64,000 bases of DNA from contig CAVPFC010000030.1 in assembly GCA_963703605.1 (NCBI GenBank), positions 62,001 to 126,000 of the forward strand. The letters run 5' to 3'. Below the pieces are notes generated by a model, which searched no databases, was not told where the DNA came from, and saw only the letters and a list, made by a program, of their open reading frames with translations. Positions 40,094-49,586 of this stretch are shown piece after piece. A program made the position numbers and the translations under genes. Position 1 is the stretch's first letter; each line of letters starts with the position of its first letter. Origin of the DNA: DASXKD01 sp963703605. Its GTDB lineage: Bacteria > Actinomycetota > Actinomycetes > Streptosporangiales > Streptosporangiaceae.

Positions 40094-40208
40094 GCTCACC
40101 GCCTTCGGCGGTTTCGCCGATGGCCCGCGCAGTGCTAGCCCGGGGGGCCGAGCCCCCCGGAACCCCCACGCACCCGGTGGCTTTCCGCTGCGGGTCCCCG
40201 GTGGGTCC
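40094..40208. repeat. Long intergenic repeat, copy 1
   Basis: About 115 bp: GCTCACCGCCTTCGGCGG, a GGGGGGCCGAGCCCCCC palindromic core, then CTTTCCGCTGCGGGTCCCC. A diverged second copy starts 149 bp later (40243-40362). The 40,070-40,695 region has no supported gene besides these repeats. Confidence 0.85.
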
Positions 40209-40242
40209 GTCCACAGGTATCGTCGGTCGGCCGATCGATCAT

Positions 40243-40362
40243 GCTCACCGCCTTCGGCGGTTTCGCCCATGCCCCGCGGTGCTAGCCCAGGGGGCCGAGC
40301 CCCCTGGAACCCCCACAGCCCCGGTGACCGCTGGCTTTCCGCTGCGGGTCCCCACCGGATCC
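40243..40362. repeat. Long intergenic repeat, copy 2
   Basis: Second copy of the element at 40094-40208, with the core palindrome GGGGGCCGAGCCCCC conserved and small insertions. It may form a stable RNA or DNA hairpin. Confidence 0.85.
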
Positions 40363-40695
40363 GCCTTCGGCTGTCGCCTATGACCGCTTGGCCGATCCGC
40401 TCTCCCCCGGACCGCGCGGTGCTAGGTATTGCCCGGGACGACTGGGGGTTGGCGCCGGGTTTGCCCGGATTTTTCGGAGCGGAAAGCGACAATACGGCGG
40501 CGCTAAGCGACGGTCTTGCCGGACTCTGGGTGGTGCGGCGGCGGTGTGGACGATGCATCTTTGCGGTCTCCGTACCATCCCATGGGCGGGGCCGTGCCAT
40601 ATCGGCGGCGGGTTCGCCTGGGATTCCACGGCTGTGCCCGGGACGGCATACGATCACCACGGATAACGCCCGCGGACAAGAGATGAGGTTGGCAC

Positions 40696-41255
40696 TTGCG
40701 GCGGCCCCATGGAGCGTCCGGCCGGTCGATTCTGGCAGCGGCGGGCCTGGCCGTGCTGCTCCTGCCCCTCGGCGGGTGCGCCCTGATCGGGGGCGGCACG
40801 AACCCCGCCGACGTGCCGGATTCGATGACCGTGACGAGCCCGGACTTCAGTCACGGACTCGGCTCCGCGTTCAGCTGTCACGGCGCGGGCAGGCATCCGG
40901 TGATCTACTGGTCCGGCGCACCGCACGGAACAAGGGCCTTCGCACTTGTTATGGACGACGCGGCGGCACCGATCACGCCATACATCTACTGGATCGTCTT
41001 CAACATAAGCCCGCAATCCTCTGATATTCCAGCGGGCAGGCTTCCCCGGGGGCAGCGCTGGCGGGCAACAGCAAAGGCACCATAGGCTATGACCCGCCTT
41101 GCCCGGCGAATCCCGGGCACTATTACCGGTTTACCGTTTACGCGCTCAACCGCATGCTCCGGCTGCCACCGAAGCCGAGCGCCAAAACGGCGTGGTCGGC
41201 TATAGCCAACGCCGCCATCGCGCGTGGCAGGCTGGCTGCCGTCATCAACCCGTAA
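40696..41255 (+). CDS. PEBP/YbhB-YbcL-type lipoprotein (frameshifted)
   Basis: Phosphatidylethanolamine-binding-protein fold with an export leader and lipobox (LAVLLLPLGGCALI). First frame: MTVTSPDFSHGL, RHPVIYWSGAPHGTRAFALV and DDAAAPITPYIYWIVFNI, the ligand-binding region. After LPRG (about 41050) the reading frame must lose one base to continue as AALAGNSKGTIGYDPPCPAN, then HYYRFTVYALNRML and ARGRLAAVINP, which complete the family C-terminus. The break is in a run of five G where six would keep the frame. The TTG start at 40696 is weakly supported. Function of bacterial members is unclear. Confidence 0.78.
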
Positions 41256-41458
41256 TGGCTTGGTTGCAGTGAGTAAACGACATCAGTAAAAGTTCTCCTA
41301 AACGCGTGACACGGGCCTACTGGTCCGCCAGAATCACTGGGCAGGAGTTCAGCCCAAAGACTGATCCGAGTCGCTAGCGACACTGGGGAAGGCCCGCGCT
41401 GTGGCCGCGTGAGCCTAGCTAGCGCTACCCAGATGGCCATGGCTAGTTGGGTGGTGCG

Positions 41459-43447
41459 ATGATCCTGCTCGTGGTTGGCCTGGTGGCCGTTATCGTCGTC
41501 ATCCTCATTGCCGTCTTTCTCAGCATTCGCCTGGGGCATGGCGACGAGCACGACGACGAGCTGGACATGAGGCCGAGCAGCCGCGACCAGCGGGCCGGGG
41601 AGGACCGCTGGCGGGAACCAAGTATCCGCGACACACGCCGGCCCGCACGGACGCCGGGCGGTGAGCGCCCCGGCGGTGCGGATGACGATCGCAGGCGCGG
41701 CGCGGAACCCGGCTACAGCGCCCGCACCGGGCCGCGCGACCGCGATCGCCCGGACCGCGACTACGACGCCGCGCCGCACCGGCCCGCCCGCCGCGAGCAG
41801 GCCGACCACGCGGACGAGCCGGCCCGGCGACGGTCCCCCGCTTCCGCGTCCGCGCAGGGCCGCGGGCGTTACGACGCCAGCCGTTCGCGCGGGACCGCTG
41901 ACGACGATTACCCGGACGAGTACGCCGACGAGGGTTACCCCGGCGCCGGCGATCGTTCCGGCTCGGGCCGGAAGGCGGCATCCGCTGCGGCCCCGGGCAA
42001 GAGCCGGTCGCGGCAGCACAAGAGCAAGCGCGATGACGACGACGACTGGCCGAGCGGCGAATGGGAGTCGCTCTCCGACGAGCAGTACTGGGCCGAACTG
42101 TCGGCCGACAAGCCGCTCGCGACCACGGCCAGGCCGGCCAGCCAGCCGGCCCGCGCGGCCAAGCCCGCGCCGGCCGAGCGCGGTACCAGGGCCCCCAGAA
42201 CGGGCGCCGCCCCGGGGCTGGACAGCCCGGCAGAGCCGCCCAGGGCCGAGCCACGGGCCGCCGGCCGCCCCGGCCGCTCACCCGAACTGGCACCTCCGCA
42301 GCGCGAGGAAGGCCGTGAGCCGCGCCCCAGGCGGGAACGCCCAGCGGAGCGTGAGGCCGTGACCGAGCGCCTCCCGGTCCGGCACCGGGAGCCCTCGGTA
42401 CCGGTGGCACGGCAGGCCGCCGAGGCCCCCCCGCCCAGCCGGCCCGTTCCGGCCGGCACGCACCCGTCGCTGGACACGGGGATGTACCCCACCAGGGACA
42501 CCGGCCGCCATCCGTCGCTGGATGCGCTCCCCGCCGCGCGGGACACCGGCCCGCACGCGACCGGCGGCTACCCGCCCAGGGACGCCGGCCGCCATCCCTC
42601 GCTGGACACCGGGCCCCGACCGGCACGGGATCCGAGCCTGGTCATGCACGGCGGGCCGTCATCCGGCCCGCCGCCCCGGGTGCCCGGCGCCCTGGATGAC
42701 GATCCGCTCACCAGCCCGTCGTTCTCGATGGTGGCGGACCCGGCCACCGACAGCCGCTCCTACGGCCACGGCAGGAAGAGCTCCCGTTCCGCCGACAACG
42801 GCTCGGGCCAGCGCGCCAGCGACCCGCGCAGTGCTGGCCCCGGCCCCAGCACCCCGCGCAGTGCTGGCCCCGGCCCCACCACCCCGCGCAGTGCTGGCCC
42901 CGACCCCACCACCCCGCCCCATGGCAACGGGGCCGCTCACCCGGGCGGGCATGACAGCGGCGGTCACGCGACCGCCGGCTACGCCAGCCCCGGTTACGCC
43001 TACCCGGCGGAGCAGGTGCCCGCCCCGGCGCCGCCGGCGCAGTGGTACGGCTCGCCGCCCCCTGCCGAGCCGGCCGCCACCCCCGCCTATGGGGATCCCT
43101 ACAGTTACCCGGCCGCCAGCGCCAGCAGCGTCGGCTCGCCAGCGAGCCTCGACGGCAACGCGAGCTACGGCGGCTACCTTGCCGATCCGCTGCGCGTGTA
43201 CTCGCCGCCGCCATACGAGTCGCCCGCCGCCAGCTATCCCGACCCGGCCAGCGTTCCCTACCAGGCCCCTCCGGCTTACCCCGAGGCCTACCCGGAGCAC
43301 CCCTACCCGCCCGGGCCAAGCCAGCCGGAACCGGCTCCGTACCCCGACGGCTACGCCGGCCCCGGGTACGCCCCCGGCTACGAAAACGGCTACGGTACGG
43401 ACCCGTACGCAGGTGGCGGATATGGGGCGTACCCGCCCCAGGGTTGA
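41459..43447 (+). CDS. Membrane-anchored, disordered Pro/Arg/Tyr-rich protein
   Basis: About 662 residues. The N-terminal membrane anchor MILLVVGLVAVIVVILIAVF is followed by a very charged Arg/Asp region and then Pro-rich sequence. Short repeats include RDTGRHPSLD variants, three tandem 10-residue TPRSAGPGPT units (42823-42912) and a Tyr-Pro-Gly tail (PGYAPGYENGYG). Segment DWPSGEWESLSDEQYWAELS (about residue 195) is the only conserved-looking patch and is typical of actinobacterial envelope proteins of unknown role. Probably cytoplasmic scaffold tethered to the membrane. Confidence 0.72.
   Translation: MILLVVGLVAVIVVILIAVFLSIRLGHGDEHDDELDMRPSSRDQRAGEDRWREPSIRDTRRPARTPGGERPGGADDDRRRGAEPGYSARTGPRDRDRPDRDYDAAPHRPARREQADHADEPARRRSPASASAQGRGRYDASRSRGTADDDYPDEYADEGYPGAGDRSGSGRKAASAAAPGKSRSRQHKSKRDDDDDWPSGEWESLSDEQYWAELSADKPLATTARPASQPARAAKPAPAERGTRAPRTGAAPGLDSPAEPPRAEPRAAGRPGRSPELAPPQREEGREPRPRRERPAEREAVTERLPVRHREPSVPVARQAAEAPPPSRPVPAGTHPSLDTGMYPTRDTGRHPSLDALPAARDTGPHATGGYPPRDAGRHPSLDTGPRPARDPSLVMHGGPSSGPPPRVPGALDDDPLTSPSFSMVADPATDSRSYGHGRKSSRSADNGSGQRASDPRSAGPGPSTPRSAGPGPTTPRSAGPDPTTPPHGNGAAHPGGHDSGGHATAGYASPGYAYPAEQVPAPAPPAQWYGSPPPAEPAATPAYGDPYSYPAASASSVGSPASLDGNASYGGYLADPLRVYSPPPYESPAASYPDPASVPYQAPPAYPEAYPEHPYPPGPSQPEPAPYPDGYAGPGYAPGYENGYGTDPYAGGGYGAYPPQG
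42823..42912 (+). repeat. Three tandem 30-bp coding repeats
   Basis: Units at 42823, 42853 and 42883 starting CCCGCGCAGTGCTGGCCCC encode (T)PRSAGPGPT repeats of the disordered membrane protein. Confidence 0.85.
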
Positions 43448-43496
43448 CAACCCGGTACCACGAACGCGGACAATATGGCGACCCGGACGGATCGCA

Positions 43497-43802
43497 ATGC
43501 AGGCAGAGGAGACGGTGGACCGCGCACGGGATCACGCTCGCACGTACCACTTGCACCGGCTGGCGACGGCCCTTGACACGCAGGGCTTGCACGCCACGGT
43601 GAAAACCACCTATCCGGTCGCCCTGCACATCTTCGCGCCCGGGGCGACCATGCTGGCCGAAAGCATCGGCTGTACCCCCGGCACCGACGACCGTGGCCAC
43701 CTGCGCTGGTATTACCGCTGGTCATGGGGCGAGGTGCTGCATGATGCCGATGATCCGTCGGCCGCCGCCGCGAAGATCGCAGAGGTCCTGGCCGCGCGCT
43801 GA
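43497..43802 (+). CDS. Small conserved-looking protein of unknown function (101 aa)
   Basis: ATG at 43497, reading MQAEETVDRARDHARTYHLH, then LHATVKTTYPVALHIFAPGA and DDRGHLRWYYRWSWGEVLHD to the stop at 43802. Mixed alpha/beta, soluble, with a central pattern suggesting a small domain that binds a ligand or partner. A TTGACA at 43444 with a weak -10 around 43469 could be its promoter. No family recognised. Confidence 0.7.
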   Translation: MQAEETVDRARDHARTYHLHRLATALDTQGLHATVKTTYPVALHIFAPGATMLAESIGCTPGTDDRGHLRWYYRWSWGEVLHDADDPSAAAAKIAEVLAAR

Positions 43803-43972
43803 CCCCGGCTGGCGGGCCACGGCAACCGCCGTTGCCAGGCACCGGTCCGTCCCGCTGCCCGCGTTGGGCATTGGCGTTTTGTCTTTGGTGTTATGGCTTG
43901 TGTGCGCGCAACGCGCGAAGTGAAGGCTCTCCCGGCTGACGCTGCCGTGGCCGGGAGGGACAGGGAGGTCTC

Positions 43973-45976
43973 GTGAGCAAGCAGGCAACACCCCCGCCGC
44001 CGGGTGACCGGCCCACAGGGTCCGCACCGCCGCCGCCGCCCGCCTGGCGGCACTGGCTGTGGCCGGCCGCGCTGATGATCACCCTGCTGCTGTGGCTGTT
44101 CCTGCCCACGCTGCACGTCAGCCAAGTGGACCTCACCTACACACAGTTCCTGTCCCATGTCTCCTCGCACCAGGTGAAAACCGTCACGCTCGGCTCCAAC
44201 GGCGGGGCCACCGGCACCCTGACCGACGGCAAGACCTACACCACCGTCATCCCGAGCCAGGCGGGGCAGCAGTTCCTCACCGACCTGCAAAGGAACAACG
44301 TGGAGATCACCGCCACCACACCGGGCCCGTCCTTCGGCTCCGAGGTGCTCTCGTGGCTGATCCTGCTCGTTCCGTTCATCCTGATCGGCTGGCTCTGGAT
44401 CCGGCTCTCCCGCGGCGCCGCCGGGCAGTTGCAGGGCGTGCTCGGGGCGGGCCGGTCCCGGGCCAAGGTCTTCGACGCCGAACGGCCGAAGACCAGGTTC
44501 TCTGACGTCGCCGGCTACGACGGCGCCAAGGCGGAGATCGCCGAGGTGGTGGACTTCCTGCGCAATCCCGACCGCTACCGCAGGGCCGGGGCCACGCCGC
44601 CGCGCGGGGTGCTCATGATCGGTCCCCCGGGTACCGGCAAGACGCTCATCGCCCGCGCCGTGGCCGGCGAGGCCGACGTGCCGTTCTTCTCGGTGGCCGG
44701 TTCCAGCTTCGTTGAGCTGTTCGTCGGCGTCGGCGCCGCCCGGGTGCGTGACCTGTTCAGCGAGGCCCGCAAGCGGGCACCCTGCATCATCTTCATCGAC
44801 GAGCTCGACGCCATCGGCCAGCGGCGGGCCGGCGCCGGGGCGGTCGTCGCCAACGACGAGCGCGAGCAGACGCTCAACCAGCTGCTCACCGAGATGGACG
44901 GCTTCGACCCGCTCGAGGGCATCGTGGTGCTCGCCGCCACCAACCGCCCCGAGGTGCTCGACCCAGCGCTGCTCCGGCCCGGCAGGTTCGACCGCCAGAT
45001 CACCATTCCGCTGCCCAACCTCGCCGAGCGGACCGCCATCCTCGCGGTGCACAGCAAGGGCAAGCACTTGGACCCCGATGTCGACCTCCAGGCGGTCGCG
45101 CGCGGCACGCCCGGCTTCTCCGGCGCTGACCTGGCCAACCTGGTCAACGAGGCGGCCATCGTCGCGGTCCGTAACGGCCGCGACGTGATCCACGCCAGCG
45201 ATTTCGATTCCGCCAGAGACCGGATCATCCTCGGCCAGCGCGGGGGCTCGAACGTGCTGCTTGCCGAAGAGAAGGAGGCCGTGTCCGTGCACGAGGCCGG
45301 CCACGCGATTGTCGCGGCGCTGTCTCCGCGGGCCGACCCGGTGGCCAAGATCACCATCCTCCCGGCCGGGCAGACGCTCGGGGTGACCGAGCAGCTGCCC
45401 TTGGTCGAGCGGCACCTCTACCAGGAGGACTACCTGACCCAGTCGCTGGCCGTGCGCCTGGGCGGGCGCGCCGCGGAGCTGGTCGAGTTCGGGCAGGGGT
45501 CCACCGGCGCAGCCAACGACCTCGCCTCGGCCACCGACCTGGCGGTCAAGATGGTCCGCGAGTTCGGGCTGTCCCCGGCGCTGGGCCCGGTGGGCTACCC
45601 CGAGGGTGGCTCGGTGTTCCTTGGTGGCGGGGGGCCGGGCATGTCCAGCCGCCCGTTCGCCGAGGCCACGCAGGCGGAGATCGACAGCGAGGTGTCGCGG
45701 CTGCTGCGCGAGGCCGAGGAGACCGCCACGACGCTGTTGCGCAGCCACCAGGCCGAGCTGAGGCAGCTCTCCAGCCTGCTCGTCGAGCAGGAGACGGTGG
45801 ATGGTGCAGCCGTCTACCAGATACTCGGTATCAAGCCGCCCGAGCACCAGCAGGAGGGGATCACCATGGCCCCGGAACGGCCCGTGCCCGCGCACGTGGC
45901 CAGCCCGGCCAGGGTCGGCCCGGCGCATCCGCCCGCCGGTACGGCTCAGCCTCCGGCGGCCAAGCCCGGGGGCTGA
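43973..45976 (+). CDS. ftsH: ATP-dependent zinc metalloprotease FtsH
   Basis: 667 residues. GTG start with GGGAGG four bases upstream. Pro-rich cytosolic N-terminus, two membrane helices (about 30-46 and 122-142) flanking the extracytoplasmic domain, then the AAA+ module with GPPGTGKT (Walker A), IIFIDELDAIG (Walker B) and LLRPGRFDRQI, and the peptidase with zinc site HEAGH. Degrades misfolded membrane proteins and short-lived regulators. The C-terminal tail is Pro/Ala-rich. The family Glu/Asp third zinc ligand lies in the GAANDLASATDLAVKMV stretch. Confidence 0.95.
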   Translation: MSKQATPPPPGDRPTGSAPPPPPAWRHWLWPAALMITLLLWLFLPTLHVSQVDLTYTQFLSHVSSHQVKTVTLGSNGGATGTLTDGKTYTTVIPSQAGQQFLTDLQRNNVEITATTPGPSFGSEVLSWLILLVPFILIGWLWIRLSRGAAGQLQGVLGAGRSRAKVFDAERPKTRFSDVAGYDGAKAEIAEVVDFLRNPDRYRRAGATPPRGVLMIGPPGTGKTLIARAVAGEADVPFFSVAGSSFVELFVGVGAARVRDLFSEARKRAPCIIFIDELDAIGQRRAGAGAVVANDEREQTLNQLLTEMDGFDPLEGIVVLAATNRPEVLDPALLRPGRFDRQITIPLPNLAERTAILAVHSKGKHLDPDVDLQAVARGTPGFSGADLANLVNEAAIVAVRNGRDVIHASDFDSARDRIILGQRGGSNVLLAEEKEAVSVHEAGHAIVAALSPRADPVAKITILPAGQTLGVTEQLPLVERHLYQEDYLTQSLAVRLGGRAAELVEFGQGSTGAANDLASATDLAVKMVREFGLSPALGPVGYPEGGSVFLGGGGPGMSSRPFAEATQAEIDSEVSRLLREAEETATTLLRSHQAELRQLSSLLVEQETVDGAAVYQILGIKPPEHQQEGITMAPERPVPAHVASPARVGPAHPPAGTAQPPAAKPGG

Positions 45977-46004
45977 GCCGGGCGACACGGCCCGGCACCT
46001 GCCC

Positions 46005-46733
46005 TCACTCGGCCAGCAACCGTCCGGGATGCCTCCGGCGCCGGTCCTCGGTGAGCCTGACGTGGTAGACCGAGCGCCAGCGCTTGCCGGTGAGCAGGAA
46101 CTCCCCGGTCGCGGGCAGCGCGGCGATGCCGTTCAGCACCGCCTGGGGGTCACCCCGGTGGTGTTCCATCACCGCCCGGGCGTCCACGACGTCGGCGACC
46201 TCGCCGCTGGCCGGCTCGATGCCCAGCAGGCAGGGGCTGCCCAGGACGTTGGCCCAGACCCGGCCGGCCGCCCAGGCCAGGTCGTTGAGGCCCCACACCC
46301 GGTCGCCGCCGAGCCGGACCAGCACGATGCCGAGCGGCTTCAGCGTCCCCGGGTGGCGCCGGACCAGTTCGGTGCTGCCGTCGCTGGTCAGGATCTCGCC
46401 CTCGGCGCTGCACATCCCCCAGCCCTCGCGGTTGTAGGGGACCGTCTCCGGCTCCCCCAGGCGCTGCGGATCCCAGCGCAGCGCCACTCGCTCCTGCCAG
46501 GTCAGCTGCCAGATATGCCCGCCGGCCAGGCAGATGCCCTCCGCGAACAGCTCCGGTGGCAGCGGTGCGCGCTCGGCCACCCGGTCCGCGCCGAGCTGGT
46601 AGCGGCACAGGGCCGACTCCCCGTATTCGCCGGTGCTCTCCCAGACCGTGCCGCCGTCCACGATCAGGCCCTGGGTGAAGCCGCGCCCCGGATGTGGCAT
46701 CCGGCGCAGCACCCGCAGCCGGTGAAACCTCAC
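46005..46733 (-). CDS. Glutaminyl-peptide cyclotransferase-like protein
   Basis: 242 residues, five-bladed propeller pattern of the plant/bacterial glutamine cyclotransferase family: GRGFTQGLIVDGGTVWESTG, LPPELFAEGICLAGGHIWQL, EGWGMCSAEGEILTSDGSTE, LNDLAWAAGRVWANVLG and VLNGIAALPATGEFLLTGKR. In this family the enzyme converts N-terminal Gln into pyroglutamate. No signal peptide is seen, unlike several secreted members, so it may be cytoplasmic or the family function may have shifted. Confidence 0.88.
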   Translation of the reverse strand: MRFHRLRVLRRMPHPGRGFTQGLIVDGGTVWESTGEYGESALCRYQLGADRVAERAPLPPELFAEGICLAGGHIWQLTWQERVALRWDPQRLGEPETVPYNREGWGMCSAEGEILTSDGSTELVRRHPGTLKPLGIVLVRLGGDRVWGLNDLAWAAGRVWANVLGSPCLLGIEPASGEVADVVDARAVMEHHRGDPQAVLNGIAALPATGEFLLTGKRWRSVYHVRLTEDRRRRHPGRLLAE

Positions 46734-46757
46734 CCGGTTACCTTAGGATCGTTTCCC

Positions 46758-47741
46758 GTGGAAGAGCGCATTCTGGGCCGCACCGGCCGCGCGGTCTCGG
46801 TCATCGGCCTTGGCACCTGGCAGCTCGGCGCCGACTGGGGCGAGGTCGGCGAGCCCGCCGCGCTGGCCGTGCTGGAGGCGGCCGCCGACGCCGGCGTCAC
46901 GTTCCTGGACACCGCCGACGTCTACGGCGACGGCCGCAGCGAGCGGCTGATCGGGCGGTTCCTGGCCAACAACCCCGGGCTGACGATGATGGTGGCGACC
47001 AAGATGGGCCGCCGGGTCGCCCTCGATCCCGCGCTGTACACGCTGGACAACTTCCGGGCGTGGACCGACCGGTCCCGGGCCAACCTCGGCGTGGACACGC
47101 TCGACCTGGTCCAGCTGCACACCCCGCCGGCCCCGGTCTATTCGAGCGACGCGGTCTACGACGCGCTGGACACCCTGGTGGCCGAGCACCGCATCGCCGC
47201 CTACGGGGTGAGCGTCGAGACCACCGCCGAGGCGCTGACCGCGATCGCCCGGCCGGGTGTCGCCAGCGTCCAGCTCATCTTCAACGCGTTCCGGCGCAAG
47301 CCGCTGGACGAGGTGCTGCCCGCCGCGGGGGCGGCCGGGGTGGGCATCATCGCCCGGGTCCCGCTCGCCTCGGGACTGCTGTCCGGCCGGTACACCCACG
47401 CCACCACCTTCGCCGCCGACGACCATCGCAGCTACAACCGGCACGGCGAGGCGTTCGACGTCGGGGAGACCTTCTCCGGCGTCGACTTCGACACCGGCGT
47501 CGACGCGGCCCGGGAGTTCGCCGCGCTCGCCCCGGCCGGCGCCACCCCGGCACAGACGGCGCTTCGCTGGGTGATCCAGCAGCCGGGCGTCACCACCGTC
47601 ATCCCCGGTGCGCGCAGCCCGGAGCAGGCGCGCCAGAACGCCGCCGCGGCCGCCCTTCCGCCGCTGACCACCGCGCAGCTCGACGGGATCAGGGACATCT
47701 ACGACCAGTACATCCGCGCCCAGGTACACGGCCGCTGGTAA
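46758..47741 (+). CDS. Aldo/keto reductase
   Basis: 327 residues. The GTG start at 46758 gives LGRTGRAVSVIGLGTWQLGA. A (beta/alpha)8 NADPH-dependent reductase with catalytic Asp/Tyr in FLDTADVYGDGRSERLIGRF, Lys in VATKMGRR, LDLVQLHTPPAP (His) and coenzyme-binding VIPGARSPEQARQN. Divergent from the cyclotransferase gene, 24 bp apart. Substrate unknown. Confidence 0.92.
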   Translation: MEERILGRTGRAVSVIGLGTWQLGADWGEVGEPAALAVLEAAADAGVTFLDTADVYGDGRSERLIGRFLANNPGLTMMVATKMGRRVALDPALYTLDNFRAWTDRSRANLGVDTLDLVQLHTPPAPVYSSDAVYDALDTLVAEHRIAAYGVSVETTAEALTAIARPGVASVQLIFNAFRRKPLDEVLPAAGAAGVGIIARVPLASGLLSGRYTHATTFAADDHRSYNRHGEAFDVGETFSGVDFDTGVDAAREFAALAPAGATPAQTALRWVIQQPGVTTVIPGARSPEQARQNAAAAALPPLTTAQLDGIRDIYDQYIRAQVHGRW

Positions 47742-47821
47742 ACGGGAGCCGGCCCGGCCAGCCGGCCCGGACCCCGAAGGCGTGCGTGCTGACGCGCCGC
47801 GGTGCTGGCGGGTATCGGACG

Positions 47822-48718
47822 TCACGGGCCTGGGCGGTCCGGGGTCTTTTCGAACCAGTGGTGGGCGTAGGGCTCGTCGCTGAACCGGGCCACCTCGCGG
47901 TAACCGGCCGACCGGTACAGGGCGATCGCCTCGCCGAGGGCCCGGTTGGTCTCCAGCCGGAAGGAGCGGGCCCCGCTGGCCGCCGCCCGCTCCTCAAGCT
48001 CGGCCAGCATGCGCCGGCCGAGCCCGAGCCCGCGGACGGCCGGGGCGGCCCACATCCGCTTGATCTCGGCCGCCGCGCCGGGGTGCAGCTTGACCGCGCC
48101 GCACCCGGCCGGCTCGCCGTGCAAGGTGGCCACCAGGATGAACCCGCCCGGCCTGGTCAGCTCCTCGTCGTCCGCGGAGATGGTGCGCGCCGGGTCGAAC
48201 CCGCCGTCGAAGCGCTCCGCCAGCTCGGCGAAGTAGGCGGCCACGCAGAAGCGGGCGGACGGGTGCCGGGGATCGCACTCGGCGATCTGGATCGCCGAGG
48301 CCACCAGCAGCCGCTCCACCTCCGCCATCGCGGTGACCAGCCGGGTGCGCTGCCGCGGGCTGAGCGGCCCCAGGATGGACCGTGCCGCCTCGTCGGCCAG
48401 CCGGTCCAGCACCGCCCGCTCGGCCAGCCCCTGACTGGTCAGCCGCACCGTCCGCACCCGCTTGTCGGCTTCGCTGGGCTCGGCGGCGGCGAGCCCGGCG
48501 TCCTCGAGCGCCCGCAGCAGCCGGCTCAGGTAGCCCGAGTCCAGGTCGAGCCGTGATCGCAGCAGCCGCACGTCGCAGCCGTCCGGGCCGATCTCCCACA
48601 GCAGCCGTGCCTGGCCCAGCGGGCGGCCGCGGCCCAGGAACGCGTCATCGAGAGCGCCGACCCGTTGCGTGGCGGTCCGGTTGAAGCTGCGGACCTGGCC
48701 AACCATGCTGGCGTCCAT
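47822..48718 (-). CDS. MarR-GNAT fusion protein
   Basis: 298 residues. The N-terminal MarR winged helix (about 5-140) includes RSRLDLDSGYLSRLLRALED, AAAEPSEADKRVRTVRLTSQ. The C-terminal GNAT domain (about 150-298) has FILVATLHGEPAGCGAVKLH, KRMWAAPAVRGLGLGRRMLA and LETNRALGEAIALYRSAGYR. A common actinobacterial fusion, thought to sense and acetylate small molecules. A perfect 24-bp palindrome overlaps its start codon, indicating autoregulation. Confidence 0.92.
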   Translation of the reverse strand: MDASMVGQVRSFNRTATQRVGALDDAFLGRGRPLGQARLLWEIGPDGCDVRLLRSRLDLDSGYLSRLLRALEDAGLAAAEPSEADKRVRTVRLTSQGLAERAVLDRLADEAARSILGPLSPRQRTRLVTAMAEVERLLVASAIQIAECDPRHPSARFCVAAYFAELAERFDGGFDPARTISADDEELTRPGGFILVATLHGEPAGCGAVKLHPGAAAEIKRMWAAPAVRGLGLGRRMLAELEERAAASGARSFRLETNRALGEAIALYRSAGYREVARFSDEPYAHHWFEKTPDRPGP

Positions 48719-48740
48719 TCTCTGACTATAGTCAGAGAAT
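48717..48740. promoter_or_regulatory. Autoregulatory operator of MarR-GNAT gene (perfect 24-bp palindrome)
   Basis: Perfect palindrome centred on TCTGACTATAGTCAGA and overlapping the start codon of the MarR-GNAT gene. Size and symmetry match MarR operators. Confidence 0.82.
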
Positions 48741-48768
48741 TAGCCGCGGTCCCCTGAGAGTCAGCGAA

Positions 48769-49419
48769 CTAGCTGGGCTGGTCCTTGAGAATCGCCTGGC
48801 CCTTCACCAGCCAGGCGACGCCGAACGCGACCACGGCGACCGCCTCCAGCCAGAACAGCGGCCGGAATCGCTGGATCGGCGCGCCGATGACCAGCGACTC
48901 GATGGGGACAAGGACCAGGCACAGCGCGATCACGGTGCCGCAGACCCGGTAGACGAGATCCCGCTGCCTCTTCTGCACGGTCCGGTCGGTGCCCGGCTCG
49001 GTCTTGGTGAACTGCCACAGCGCGATGACGGCCAGCAGGGCGAACAGCAGCCCGGCGCACGCGAAGTGAACGTAACCGATGTCCCTGGCCCGGGTGGACG
49101 GGTTGACCGGAGCCGTCGGGAACAGGGCCACGCCGATGGCGCAAATGCCCGCCAAGTTCGTGAGTCTGTTGTCCCAGACGTCGTAACCCCGGTAGGCGAA
49201 CAGGAACACGCCGATGGCGCACAGGCTGCCGATCAGGATCCCGCGCACGTCGGTGTAGTAGTAGCCGCTCATCGAGCCCTGCATTTCGGCCTGCCGGATG
49301 AGCAGCATGTTGATGATCACCAGGGCGAACGGGAGCAGCAGCCCGATCAGCCCGATGAGCTTGCGGAGCGTCAGGTACGAGATCAGGCGCGCGTCGGCGG
49401 GTAGTGCCGTTGTGGTCAC
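48769..49419 (-). CDS. Six-helix membrane protein of unknown function
   Basis: 216 residues from GTG 49419, chosen because AAGGAGG lies eight bases upstream; the longer frame to 49518 has no membrane or family features. Six hydrophobic stretches: LIGLIGLLLPFALVIINMLL, GILIGSLCAIGVFLFAY, LAGICAIGVALFPTA, VHFACAGLLFALLAVIALW, VCGTVIALCLVLVPIESL, LFWLEAVAVVAFGVAWLVK. GSMSGYYYTDVRG after helix 1 is a conserved-looking loop. Similar proteins occur widely but I know no assigned function. Confidence 0.78.
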   Translation of the reverse strand: MTTTALPADARLISYLTLRKLIGLIGLLLPFALVIINMLLIRQAEMQGSMSGYYYTDVRGILIGSLCAIGVFLFAYRGYDVWDNRLTNLAGICAIGVALFPTAPVNPSTRARDIGYVHFACAGLLFALLAVIALWQFTKTEPGTDRTVQKRQRDLVYRVCGTVIALCLVLVPIESLVIGAPIQRFRPLFWLEAVAVVAFGVAWLVKGQAILKDQPS

Positions 49420-49586
49420 CGCAGGCGCCTCCTTCCAGCAATCGCTGCCACGGCATGCGGCAGGGATCCCCCGTGGCACGCGGGCGGTCGCCCGCTTTAG
49501 CAAGAAAGAGGCACTCACCGGCGCCCCTGATACAGCCGGCCGGCGAGATTCGCCTGATGGGGGCCTGGGCCGGGGTTAGCGCGGCA

